This document shows positions 1 through 5,110 of a DNA stretch of 5,811 nt, piece after piece. A program made the translations under genes and the position numbers. The DNA is from QYOJ01 sp043806735. Lineage in GTDB: Bacteria; Bacteroidota; Bacteroidia; Bacteroidales; FEN-979. The DNA is taken from positions 1 through 5,811 of the forward strand of contig JAZDGR010000157.1 in NCBI GenBank assembly GCA_043806735.1, read 5' to 3'. How positions within the stretch are numbered: position 1 is the first letter of the stretch; each line of letters starts with the position of its first letter. The notes beneath the pieces were generated by a model, which made no database searches, was not told the DNA's origin, and saw nothing but the letters and a program-made list of their open reading frames with translations.

Positions 1-1
1 C

Positions 2-301
2 GGGATGACTTCGTTCCAACTGGAGATGAAACGGTTCAAAGGTGATTTTTACATCATGTACAACGCGTGGAAACGCATCCAGGACTACAGTCCGTACGGC
101 GAAGATAACCAGGCTTATGCTACGCCCGAGGGGATGCCTGCGTGGTATACACTCAATCTGAAGTTGAGCTACCAGGTGAACAAATACATGAATGTGGAGG
201 CAGGGGTGGAGAATATCCTCGACCAGAATTACAGGAAATTTGCTTCTGGCATCAGTTCCCCGAGCCGGAACTTCATCGTCGCGCTAAGGGGATCTTTGTA
301 A
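2..301 (+). CDS. TonB-dependent outer-membrane receptor, C-terminal fragment (5' end outside window)
   Basis: The reading frame is open from the first bases of the window to a TAA at 299-301, so this is the 3' end of a longer gene. The 99 visible residues fit the last beta-strands of a TonB-dependent receptor barrel: alternating polar and hydrophobic strands separated by turns, a 'YTLNLKLSYQVNKYMNVEAG' strand-turn-strand, then the family-typical 'GVENILDQNYR' and a final strand ending 'NFIVALRGSL'. Members import siderophores, cobalamin, glycans or similar ligands across the outer membrane with energy from TonB-ExbBD. The substrate cannot be told because the plug and N-terminal region lie outside the window. 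The last residue is Leu, not the aromatic residue common at barrel ends. The gene converges on coaE and overlaps its 3' end by 18 bp. The family call is firm; the substrate is unknown. Confidence 0.85.
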   Translation, partial: GMTSFQLEMKRFKGDFYIMYNAWKRIQDYSPYGEDNQAYATPEGMPAWYTLNLKLSYQVNKYMNVEAGVENILDQNYRKFASGISSPSRNFIVALRGSL

Positions 302-874
302 CAGCTCCTGGTGGATTTCAAGAACCTGAGGAATCACGAGGGTTCTGCCGTCGTTGATGATCACAAAATCAGAGCGCGAAGCCTTCTCAGAATCTTTCAT
401 CTGAAACCGCATTCTCTCTCTGATTTTTTCCTCCGGCAACCTATCCCTCTTTTGGATTCGTTCGATGGCAAGGGTTTCGGGACAGGAGACATGGATAACA
501 AGGTCAACCTCGTTGCGGAAACCACTCTCAAACAAGATGGCAGTTTCATGAATGATGTAAGGTGTCGCAGGTTGATGCAGCAGCCATTCCCGGAAATCAT
601 CCCGTACCAGGGGATGAATGAGGAAGGTAAGTTTTTTCAGCAGGATTGGATCAGCAAAGGCCAGCGAGGCCACCGAGCTTCGGTCTATTTCTCCGTTAGC
701 GTCAAGGATGTTAAGTCCGAGCAACTCCACGGCGCTGGCTTTGACATCCTGCCGCAGGTACATTTTTTTCGCTTCCTCATCTGCATGATAGACGGGAATA
801 TTCAGACAGCCAAAAATGGAAGCGACGGTGCTCTTACCGCTTCCCATGTTGCCGGTCAGACCAATCTTCAGCAT
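284..874 (-). CDS. coaE: Dephospho-CoA kinase
   Basis: CoaE catalyses the last step of coenzyme A synthesis, ATP-dependent phosphorylation of the 3'-hydroxyl of dephospho-CoA, in the cytoplasm. The 196-residue product has normal family length. It opens with the P-loop 'GNMGSGKST' (residues 8-16), followed by 'VYHADEEAK' (28-36, the substrate-binding region, usually D-A-D, here H-A-D), 'IHPLVRDDF' (86-94, the conserved IHP motif), a lid-like stretch with 'KRDRL' (142-146) and 'FQM' (157-159), and a C-terminal 'SDFVIINDG' (168-176) matching the conserved adenine-side motif. The ATG at 872-874 directly abuts a TAG at 875-877 that closes the 45-codon remnant upstream, which suggests translational coupling or a fusion point left by a deletion. 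It is the last gene of the leftward DUF1573-yajC cluster. Its stop lies inside the end of the convergent receptor gene. Confidence 0.96.
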   Translation of the reverse strand: MLKIGLTGNMGSGKSTVASIFGCLNIPVYHADEEAKKMYLRQDVKASAVELLGLNILDANGEIDRSSVASLAFADPILLKKLTFLIHPLVRDDFREWLLHQPATPYIIHETAILFESGFRNEVDLVIHVSCPETLAIERIQKRDRLPEEKIRERMRFQMKDSEKASRSDFVIINDGRTLVIPQVLEIHQELLQRSP

Positions 875-1012
875 CTATTTTTTTCGTCGTTCAAATTCGA
901 ACCAAAGTGTATCGGGAGCTGTTGACAGAAGCAGGTTCTGAAACCGAGACAGCGAGGAGATCTCATATCCGATACCAGCAGGCACATTAAGAAAACATAA
1001 ACCTGATTCCTG
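875..1012 (-). pseudogene. 45-codon open remnant between yajC and coaE, possible C-terminus of a YbbR/CdaR-like protein
   Basis: Immediately after the yajC stop (1013-1015), the same frame stays open for 45 codons and ends in TAG next to the coaE ATG. It has no ATG in frame; the only alternative start seen is a GTG at 983-985, which would give 36 residues. The encoded peptide looks like real protein: 'LNVPAGIGYEISSLSRFQN' near the start and 'DTLWFEFERRKK' at the end. In Bacteroidota the gene between yajC and coaE is normally a YbbR-domain (CdaR-like) membrane protein of about 300 residues. From memory of the family, its tail often has a 'P-x-G-(I/V)' turn followed by a last strand of the type 'V-x-F-x-(I/F)-E' and basic residues, which this peptide resembles. 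I infer that most of that gene was deleted, leaving its 3' end. A small independent gene or an assembly collapse are alternatives. Confidence 0.4.
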
Positions 1013-1342
1013 CTACTTATTTTCAATGGTGTCGGACGTGCTTGAAGCGATGGCCGATTTTTCAAGGCGGAAGCGAACGTTGTTCTCTACCTCCAGGGTC
1101 ACCGTAGTATCCTGGAGCTCTACGATCCGGCCATGAATACCACCGACGGTCACCACTTTTTGCCCTTTCTGAATGGACTCACGAAATTTCTTCTGGTCCT
1201 TCGACTTCTTCATCTGCGGCCGGATGAAGAAGAAATAGAAAACCACGACGATCAGGATCAATGGGAGAAATGACATCCAGCCACTTCCCTCGCCTCCCTT
1301 TTGCTGGGGAGCCATTAGGAGAATTGTTAAAAGGTCGGTCAT
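1013..1342 (-). CDS. yajC: Sec translocon accessory subunit YajC
   Basis: YajC is a small inner-membrane protein that associates with SecDF and the SecYEG translocon. The 109-residue product has the family layout: a short N-terminus, one transmembrane segment (about residues 24-40, 'SFLPLILIVVVFYFFFI'), then the hallmark 'RPQMKKSK' (41-48), and a cytoplasmic domain with 'QKVVTVGGIHGRIVEL' (61-76) containing the conserved GGI-x-G turn. Length is normal. The ATG at 1340-1342 is the first plausible start and puts the membrane segment where expected. No Shine-Dalgarno sequence precedes it: the upstream 48 bases are entirely an AT-rich 7-bp repeat array that also separates it from the DUF1573 gene. 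Transcription is probably shared with the DUF1573 gene. The stop is TAG, followed in frame by the remnant described at 875-1012. Confidence 0.96.
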   Translation of the reverse strand: MTDLLTILLMAPQQKGGEGSGWMSFLPLILIVVVFYFFFIRPQMKKSKDQKKFRESIQKGQKVVTVGGIHGRIVELQDTTVTLEVENNVRFRLEKSAIASSTSDTIENK

Positions 1343-1392
1343 ACGAATTACGAATTATGAATTAAAAATTAAAAATTATACGTCTTACGTCT
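1342..1392. repeat. 7-bp degenerate tandem array filling the DUF1573-yajC spacer
   Basis: Five units in exact 7-bp register occupy 1342-1376: TACGAAT twice, TATGAAT once, then TAAAAAT twice. After a 2-bp slip, TACGTCT occurs twice (1379-1392). On the coding strand the first group reads ATTCGTA drifting to ATTTTTA. The array spans the whole intergenic region. Its last unit overlaps the DUF1573 stop codon (1391-1393) and its first base is shared with the yajC start codon (1340-1342). Seen directly in the sequence. Similar 7-bp units occur at 3460-3494 and 3928-3969. Confidence 0.85.
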
Positions 1393-1873
1393 ACTCCGCC
1401 CCTGGTGCGATCACCTGGGCCTTGATACGAAGTTGGGTTACATTCGGTTGGGTATTGCCCACCACAACGATCGTTTTGGTCTGGAACCCTCTTCGTCCCC
1501 GGCTGTTGAATGAGATCTTGATAACGCCTCCTGCTCCCGGGCGGATAGCATTTTTGGGGTAGGAAGGAACGGTACACCCGCAACTGGTACTGACATCGGC
1601 AATGACCAGGTCGGTTTTTCCGGTATTGGTGAAGCTGAAATTGAAAGAAACCGTTTCTCCTTCAATGAGTTTCCCAAAATCGTGTTCGGTTTCCTGAAAC
1701 GTGATTACCGGAAGATGTTCCCGGTTTCCCTCTCCGCTTGCGCTGTTGGGGTTAGTCACCACGTCGCTGTCGAGTAGTTGATCTGAATTATTGGGAGAAG
1801 AATTGCATGAGATCAGAAAATAACCTATAACAACAAATTTCACCAACACAAGGATTTTCATACCGGAACGCAT
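1391..1873 (-). CDS. DUF1573-domain lipoprotein
   Basis: The 160-residue product starts with a hydrophobic signal segment ending in a lipobox 'LISC' (20-23), so it should be cleaved and lipidated at Cys23 by signal peptidase II. A Ser/Asn/Asp-rich linker (24-55) follows. The rest is one DUF1573 domain, an Ig-like fold: 'ETEHDFGKLIEGE' (61-73), 'FNFSFTNTGKTDLVI' (77-91), the hallmark 'SCGCT' (97-101), 'IRPGAGGVIKISF' (110-122) and 'VVVGNTQPN' (136-144). These domains are abundant in Bacteroidota; their molecular role is not established. An internal ATG at 1859-1861 gives 'MKILVLVKF...', a more typical signal-peptide start, and lies a better distance from the promoter box at 1885-1892 than the first ATG does, so the true product may be 156 residues. 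It is the first gene of the leftward cluster with yajC and coaE. Confidence 0.9.
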   Translation of the reverse strand: MRSGMKILVLVKFVVIGYFLISCNSSPNNSDQLLDSDVVTNPNSASGEGNREHLPVITFQETEHDFGKLIEGETVSFNFSFTNTGKTDLVIADVSTSCGCTVPSYPKNAIRPGAGGVIKISFNSRGRRGFQTKTIVVVGNTQPNVTQLRIKAQVIAPGAE

Positions 1874-1884
1874 TTTCAGCGGCC

Positions 1885-1892
1885 CAAAGGTA
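1885..1892 (-). promoter_or_regulatory. Bacteroidota-type -7 promoter box for the DUF1573-yajC-coaE cluster
   Basis: On the minus strand this reads TACCTTTG, an exact match to the TAnnTTTG -7 element described for Bacteroides. No good TTTG -33 box lies at the expected 19-21 bp spacing; only a weak GTTC (1911-1914) is near. Transcription would start around 1876-1881. That leaves almost no leader for the ATG at 1873 but a 15-20 nt leader for the ATG at 1861. Confidence 0.55.
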
Positions 1893-1897
1893 ATAAA

Positions 1898-1928
1898 TTT
1901 TAAGGAAACCGAACTTTACCGATCTTTG
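1898..1928 (+). promoter_or_regulatory. Candidate aroK promoter
   Basis: GATCTTTG (1921-1928) matches TAnnTTTG except for the first base. It lies exactly 19 bp downstream of TTTT (1898-1901), a near match to the -33 TTTG. The predicted transcript start is about 10-15 nt before the aroK ATG at 1946. It is weaker than the opposite-strand box at 1885-1892. Confidence 0.35.
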
Positions 1929-1945
1929 CGTGAGAAATTCGGGAA

Positions 1946-2452
1946 ATGCGGATCTACCTCATCGGATATATGGCCAGCGGGAAGAGCTGGCTCGGTCAGG
2001 AGTTGGCCACGAAGACCGGCTATCCATTTACCGACCTGGATGAGCTTTTTGAGGTGCGATACCGTCTTTCGATTCTCGATTTTTTTGAGAAATACGGTGA
2101 ACCTTTATTCCGGAACCTGGAAAGAGAACTGCTAAGGGAAACCGAATCCCTGCCTCAGGCAATTATATCCACCGGCGGTGGAGCTCCCTGCTATTCCGAT
2201 AACATGCAGTTTATTTTGCGCTCAGGCATCTCAGCCTACTTACGGATGCCGTTACCTGACTTGCTTCAACGAATCTCCGGGATCAAAAAGAAACGTCCGT
2301 TACTAAAATATGTGTCCCCTGAAAAAATGGAAGACTTTGTAAGAGCCCAGTTAGTTGAACGAGAACCTTTTTACTTGCAGGCAAATTTTACGTTCAATGG
2401 ACCCGATTATCCGGCAGATGAGATTATCCGGAAACTAGGTATTGGTCACTGA
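1946..2452 (+). CDS. aroK: Shikimate kinase
   Basis: AroK phosphorylates shikimate at the 3-hydroxyl with ATP, the fifth step of the chorismate pathway. The 168-residue product has normal length and order of motifs: Walker A 'GYMASGKS' (7-14), 'DLDELFE' (30-36) with the D-x-D that binds Mg and shikimate, 'FRNLERE' (55-61) with the conserved Arg56 and Glu59, the glycine triplet in 'STGGGAP' (75-81), a lid with 'KKKRPLL' (114-120) holding the ATP-side Arg117, and 'EREPFY' (138-143) with the shikimate-binding Arg139. The residue after the Walker A serine is Trp15, where Ser or Thr is commoner; the catalytic set is otherwise complete. It is a single rightward gene with its own likely promoter in the divergent spacer. 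It ends in two in-frame TGA codons (2450-2455), the second being the first bases of a repeat array. Confidence 0.95.
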   Translation: MRIYLIGYMASGKSWLGQELATKTGYPFTDLDELFEVRYRLSILDFFEKYGEPLFRNLERELLRETESLPQAIISTGGGAPCYSDNMQFILRSGISAYLRMPLPDLLQRISGIKKKRPLLKYVSPEKMEDFVRAQLVEREPFYLQANFTFNGPDYPADEIIRKLGIGH

Positions 2453-2502
2453 TGATTGCCATCTATTGCCATGAATTGCCAGCTCACCAATTCACCAGCT
2501 TC
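2453..2502. repeat. Degenerate tandem array with 10-bp then 8-bp period, between aroK and rlmD
   Basis: ATTGCCA recurs at 2455, 2465 and 2475 in exact 10-bp steps with variable 3-bp linkers. The register then changes to 8 bp: CCAGCTCA (2479), CCAATTCA (2487) and CCAGCTTC (2495). The array begins right after the aroK stop and runs through the rlmD stop codon (2492-2494), so the last residues of RlmD are encoded within it. No hairpin with a U-tract was found here, so the convergent ends have no obvious intrinsic terminator. Confidence 0.7.
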
Positions 2503-3994
2503 TTTCGAGCAACGCTACGTTCTCCACATGCTGGGTGTGGGGAAACATATCCACAGGCTGGCATTTTACCAACGTAAAACGTTCTTTCATCAACGCCATA
2601 TCCCGGGCCTGCGTAGCTGAGTTGCAACTGACATAAACCACTTTTTCGGGTTCTATTTCAAGGATCGTCCTGATTACTTTTTCGTGCATCCCAGCCCGTG
2701 GAGGATCGGTGACGATGACATCGGGATGCCCGTTAGCATGGATGAATTCAGAGTCCAGGATTTTCTCTGCCTCTCCGGTAAAAAACGCGACGTTTTGTAT
2801 CCCGTTAAGTTCAGCGTTTTTCGCTGCATCCTCCACTGCCGGGGCACCCGATTCTATCCCCACGACATGTTTTACGTAACGCGCAATATAATTGGCAATG
2901 GTCCCGGTTCCGGTATAAAGATCATACACTACTTCATTTCCGCGGAAGCTGCCAAATTGTGCAACTGTCCGGTATAGAGTTTCTGCCTGGAAGGAATTGG
3001 TCTGATAAAAGGAGGTAGGTCCGATCCTGAACTTAAGATCAGGGTCGGCAGGGTGAAATGCCTTCATCGATTCATGAATCCATGGAAGGCCTTTGTAAAG
3101 ATGAAATCTCAGATCCTGGATGGAATCATTGTGCTTTTGATTGACCACATAATAAAGCGACGTGAGTCGGGGAAACAATTCAGTTAAATGGTCAAGGATG
3201 GCACCGGTCGCCACCGCAGCATCTTCCCCAACCACCAGGATCACCATCAGGTCGCCGGAAGAAGAGGTCCTGATCAGCAGGTTTCGGAAAAATCCCGTGT
3301 AGTTTTTGACATCGTAAAAAGCCAGACCGCTTTCCAGCGCATACTTTTTTACCGCCAGCCTGATGGAGTTAGAAGGCTCCTCCTGAAGGTAACAGGTCTC
3401 AATATCAAGGACACGGTCAAACATTCCCGGAATGTGAAAACCCAATGCATTCATCCTGGTACTTTCATTCGTCATTCCGGATTCTTCATTATGTATATCT
3501 TCTTTCACCAGCCACCTTCTGTTTGAAAATGTGTATTCCAGTTTATTCCGGTAATATTGGGTTTTGATTGAGGGGAGTATTGGCAGAAGCTCATAGCCCT
3601 CAAATTTGCCAATCCGGTTGAGGTGATCCTCAACTTGTTTTTGTTTGTAAAAAAGCTGCCAGGAATAGTCCATGTTTTGCCAGCGGCAGCCTCCGCAGGT
3701 ACCAAAATGAAGGCAGAAAGGATCGACACGTTTTGGAGAAAACCGGTGTATCCGGATTGCTTTTCCCTCCCAGTATTGTTTTCTTTGTTTGGTAACCTGA
3801 ATATCCGCAACATCCCCCGGAACCACGAATGGAACAAAGATCACCCTCTCGCCAATCCGTGCTACCGCTTTCCCTTCCACCCCGGCATCCACAATCTCAA
3901 CCTGCTCAAAAACCTTGTCAAATGTATCACGTCTCACGTCCTTCGTCCCTCGTCTTTCGTCCTTCGTAGTGCTTACTGTCCCCCCATTCTCCAT
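2492..3994 (-). CDS. rlmD: 23S rRNA (uracil-5-)-methyltransferase of the RlmD family
   Basis: The enzyme family methylates C5 of a uridine in 23S rRNA (U1939 for E. coli RlmD) using S-adenosylmethionine. Numbered from the ATG at 3992-3994 (500 residues): an N-terminal TRAM RNA-binding domain (about 28-85), Fe-S ligands Cys94, Cys100, Cys103 ('CLHFGTCGGC') and Cys201, then the Rossmann methyltransferase domain with 'FYQTN' (329-333), 'DLYTGTGT' (358-365), 'VGIE' (378-381), 'TDPPRAG' (429-435), the catalytic Cys457 in 'VSCN' and the general base Glu491 in 'HVENVALLE'. Family members usually begin about ten residues before the TRAM strand, so a GTG at 3935-3937 (481 residues) is a better start; the extra N-terminus is encoded by a 7-bp repeat array. 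A second array encodes a loop at residues 168-179. It overlaps hydE upstream, so the two are probably co-transcribed. RlmCD or another paralogue specificity is possible. Confidence 0.93.
   Translation of the reverse strand: MENGGTVSTTKDERRGTKDVRRDTFDKVFEQVEIVDAGVEGKAVARIGERVIFVPFVVPGDVADIQVTKQRKQYWEGKAIRIHRFSPKRVDPFCLHFGTCGGCRWQNMDYSWQLFYKQKQVEDHLNRIGKFEGYELLPILPSIKTQYYRNKLEYTFSNRRWLVKEDIHNEESGMTNESTRMNALGFHIPGMFDRVLDIETCYLQEEPSNSIRLAVKKYALESGLAFYDVKNYTGFFRNLLIRTSSSGDLMVILVVGEDAAVATGAILDHLTELFPRLTSLYYVVNQKHNDSIQDLRFHLYKGLPWIHESMKAFHPADPDLKFRIGPTSFYQTNSFQAETLYRTVAQFGSFRGNEVVYDLYTGTGTIANYIARYVKHVVGIESGAPAVEDAAKNAELNGIQNVAFFTGEAEKILDSEFIHANGHPDVIVTDPPRAGMHEKVIRTILEIEPEKVVYVSCNSATQARDMALMKERFTLVKCQPVDMFPHTQHVENVALLERSW
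3460..3494. repeat. 7-bp degenerate array inside the rlmD coding sequence
   Basis: Four units stand in exact 7-bp register at 3467-3494: ATTCGTC, ATTCCGG, ATTCTTC and ATTATGT. A looser unit, TACTTTC, precedes them at 3460-3466. On the minus strand they encode the polar loop 'HNEESGMTNEST' (RlmD residues 168-179), between the Fe-S region and Cys201. The unit ATTCGTC differs by one base from ATTCGTA of the 1342-1392 array. Confidence 0.65.
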
Positions 3995-5039
3995 ACCCTA
4001 TAGTATCTCCTGCAAGCCGGATATTTTCTTCCATGATCTCTTTCGATTCCTCCGCATCGTCCTCCAGTCCGGGTTTGTCATTGTAAAGCAGGTAATTCTG
4101 CTTGTATTTCACTGGCGTCAGATTTGGCATCATCACATTGGCGCCGGCCAGCAATGCTCTCTCCCGTCCGTGCGGATCAATGGTCTGCATGGCAGTCGTC
4201 GCAGCGATATTGATATCTTTCATGATGATCCGAAGGATTGCCACCATGTTGAGGGAAAGGTCAAGCCGTTCCTGCAAGGATGGGATCCGGTTCTTGAACC
4301 TGAACAAGGAAGTATCTTCGTGTTCAATATAAGGTCCCATTCCTACCATATCCACATCAAATTCCCTGAAGAAGATCAGATCGTCTGCCAGGTCTTCCAA
4401 CGTCTGAAAAGGGAGCCCGATCATCACTCCGGTTCCAACCTGGTACCCGGTTTTTCGCAAGTTATGCAAAGCTGTAAGTCGCCGCATGTAATCATGTTGA
4501 TTATCAGACGGATGCAGTTTCCGGTAAAGATCCGGATTCGATGTTTCGATCCGTAGGAGATAGCGGTGTGCCCCGGCTTCATACCACCTGTGGTAGGTCT
4601 CTTCGGTTTGCTCCCCCAATGAAAGGGTGATATGCAACTCCCGGTTCGTCCTGCGCGTGATCTCTAAAAGCAGATGTTCGATGCCGGAGATGAATTTCTT
4701 CGAACTGATCTCGCCCGACTGGATCACGAGGGAAGCAAAATTATTCCGGTAAGCATAGAGTGCTGCCTGGATGACTTCTTCATCCGAAAGTTGGTACCGT
4801 TTGTACCGCGTGTTTCCTTTCCGGATTCCGCAGTAGAGACAGTTCTTCGAACAGCGGTTGGAATATTCGATCAATCCCCGGAAGTAGACTTTCCGGCCGA
4901 CGAATTTCTCCTTGACTTCCAGCGCTTTCCGGTAGAGTTCATTTACATCAGGGGGAGAAAGCGACAACAGACGAACCAGATCTGGTTTCAGCGGGAAATC
5001 TTTTTGTAAAATGTTTTCAACAGACTCAACGAGACGCAC
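3927..5039 (-). CDS. hydE: [FeFe]-hydrogenase H-cluster radical SAM maturase HydE
   Basis: HydE is a radical S-adenosylmethionine enzyme that helps build the diiron subcluster of the H-cluster with HydG and HydF. The 370-residue product carries the cluster motif 'CSKNCLYCG' (Cys63, Cys67, Cys70), 'IEYSNRC' before it, then the HydE-typical series 'LVIQSGE' (104-110), 'TLSLGEQTEE' (138-147), 'RYLLRIETSNP' (159-169), 'GTGVMIGLPFQT' (202-213), 'DMVGMGPYIEHEDT' (230-243) and 'AATTAMQTIDPHGRE' (279-293). No other Cys is present, so the variable second Fe-S cluster seen in some HydE proteins is absent. The start is a GTG (5037-5039) preceded by nine A and a TAG; no nearby ATG fits. The C-terminal 'EGRKTRDEGRET' is repeat-encoded. 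hydF, hydG and the hydrogenase are not in this window. HydE is favoured over PylB or BioB by these motifs. Confidence 0.92.
   Translation of the reverse strand: MRLVESVENILQKDFPLKPDLVRLLSLSPPDVNELYRKALEVKEKFVGRKVYFRGLIEYSNRCSKNCLYCGIRKGNTRYKRYQLSDEEVIQAALYAYRNNFASLVIQSGEISSKKFISGIEHLLLEITRRTNRELHITLSLGEQTEETYHRWYEAGAHRYLLRIETSNPDLYRKLHPSDNQHDYMRRLTALHNLRKTGYQVGTGVMIGLPFQTLEDLADDLIFFREFDVDMVGMGPYIEHEDTSLFRFKNRIPSLQERLDLSLNMVAILRIIMKDINIAATTAMQTIDPHGRERALLAGANVMMPNLTPVKYKQNYLLYNDKPGLEDDAEESKEIMEENIRLAGDTIGYGEWGDSKHYEGRKTRDEGRET
3928..3969. repeat. 7-bp degenerate array across the hydE/rlmD junction
   Basis: Six units stand in exact 7-bp register: CACGTCT, CACGTCC, TTCGTCC, CTCGTCT, TTCGTCC and TTCGTAG. 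On the coding strand the consensus is RGACGAA or RGACGTG. The array is read in two frames: it gives the basic/acidic HydE tail and residues about 10-23 of the longest RlmD form. The core ACGTCT is shared with the last two units of the 1342-1392 array. Confidence 0.9.
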
Positions 5040-5048
5040 TTTTTTTTT
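5040..5048 (-). other. A9 homopolymer directly before the hydE GTG start
   Basis: On the coding strand nine A residues sit between an in-frame TAG (5049-5051) and the GTG start. There is no Shine-Dalgarno sequence, so an A-rich, unstructured initiation region of the kind favoured in Bacteroidota is likely. The tract is also prone to length change or sequencing error. Confidence 0.5.
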
Positions 5049-5083
5049 CTATTTTAGCAATATAATGCCCAAGATTTCCGCCG

Positions 5084-5091
5084 CAAAGGTA
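5084..5091 (-). promoter_or_regulatory. Bacteroidota-type -7 promoter box for hydE-rlmD
   Basis: The minus strand reads TACCTTTG followed by CGG, again an exact TAnnTTTG match and the same octamer as at 1885-1892. A transcript would begin near 5075-5080, giving a leader of about 35-40 nt to the GTG start. No clear -33 TTTG is seen at 19-21 bp. Confidence 0.5.
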
Positions 5092-5110
5092 CAATTATCG
5101 AATTTGCCCC

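Noticed and set aside
255..271. Short hairpin GTTCC/GGAAC near the receptor gene end
   Set aside because: A 5-bp stem inside coding sequence without a following U-tract; likely chance.
321..346. Inverted repeat AGAACC/GGTTCT just past the end of the receptor gene, considered as a terminator
   Set aside because: The stem is only 6 bp with a 14-nt loop and no U-tract on either strand, and it lies within coaE coding sequence.
311..925. A 204-codon plus-strand frame opposite coaE
   Set aside because: It is antisense to a certain coaE with all motifs in place and shows no recognisable domain; a shadow frame.
868..1065. A 65-codon minus-strand frame with ATG, overlapping the end of yajC and the start of coaE
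   Set aside because: Its product is rich in Cys and Arg without protein-like patterning, and it overlaps two certain genes. The alternative frame at 875-1012 in the same place looks much more like coding sequence.
1342..3969. CRISPR array or integron attachment sites as an explanation for the repeats
   Set aside because: Units are 7-10 bp, directly abutting and degenerate, with no spacers of constant length and no cas or integrase genes nearby.
3915..4556. A 213-codon plus-strand frame opposite hydE
   Set aside because: It is antisense to HydE, has a His/Phe/Ser-rich composition typical of shadow frames, and starts inside the 7-bp repeat.
5061..5066. TATAAT on the plus strand upstream of the response regulator
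   Set aside because: No TTGACA-like box lies about 17 bp upstream (that stretch is poly-T), and the organism appears to use the Bacteroidota TAnnTTTG promoter type.
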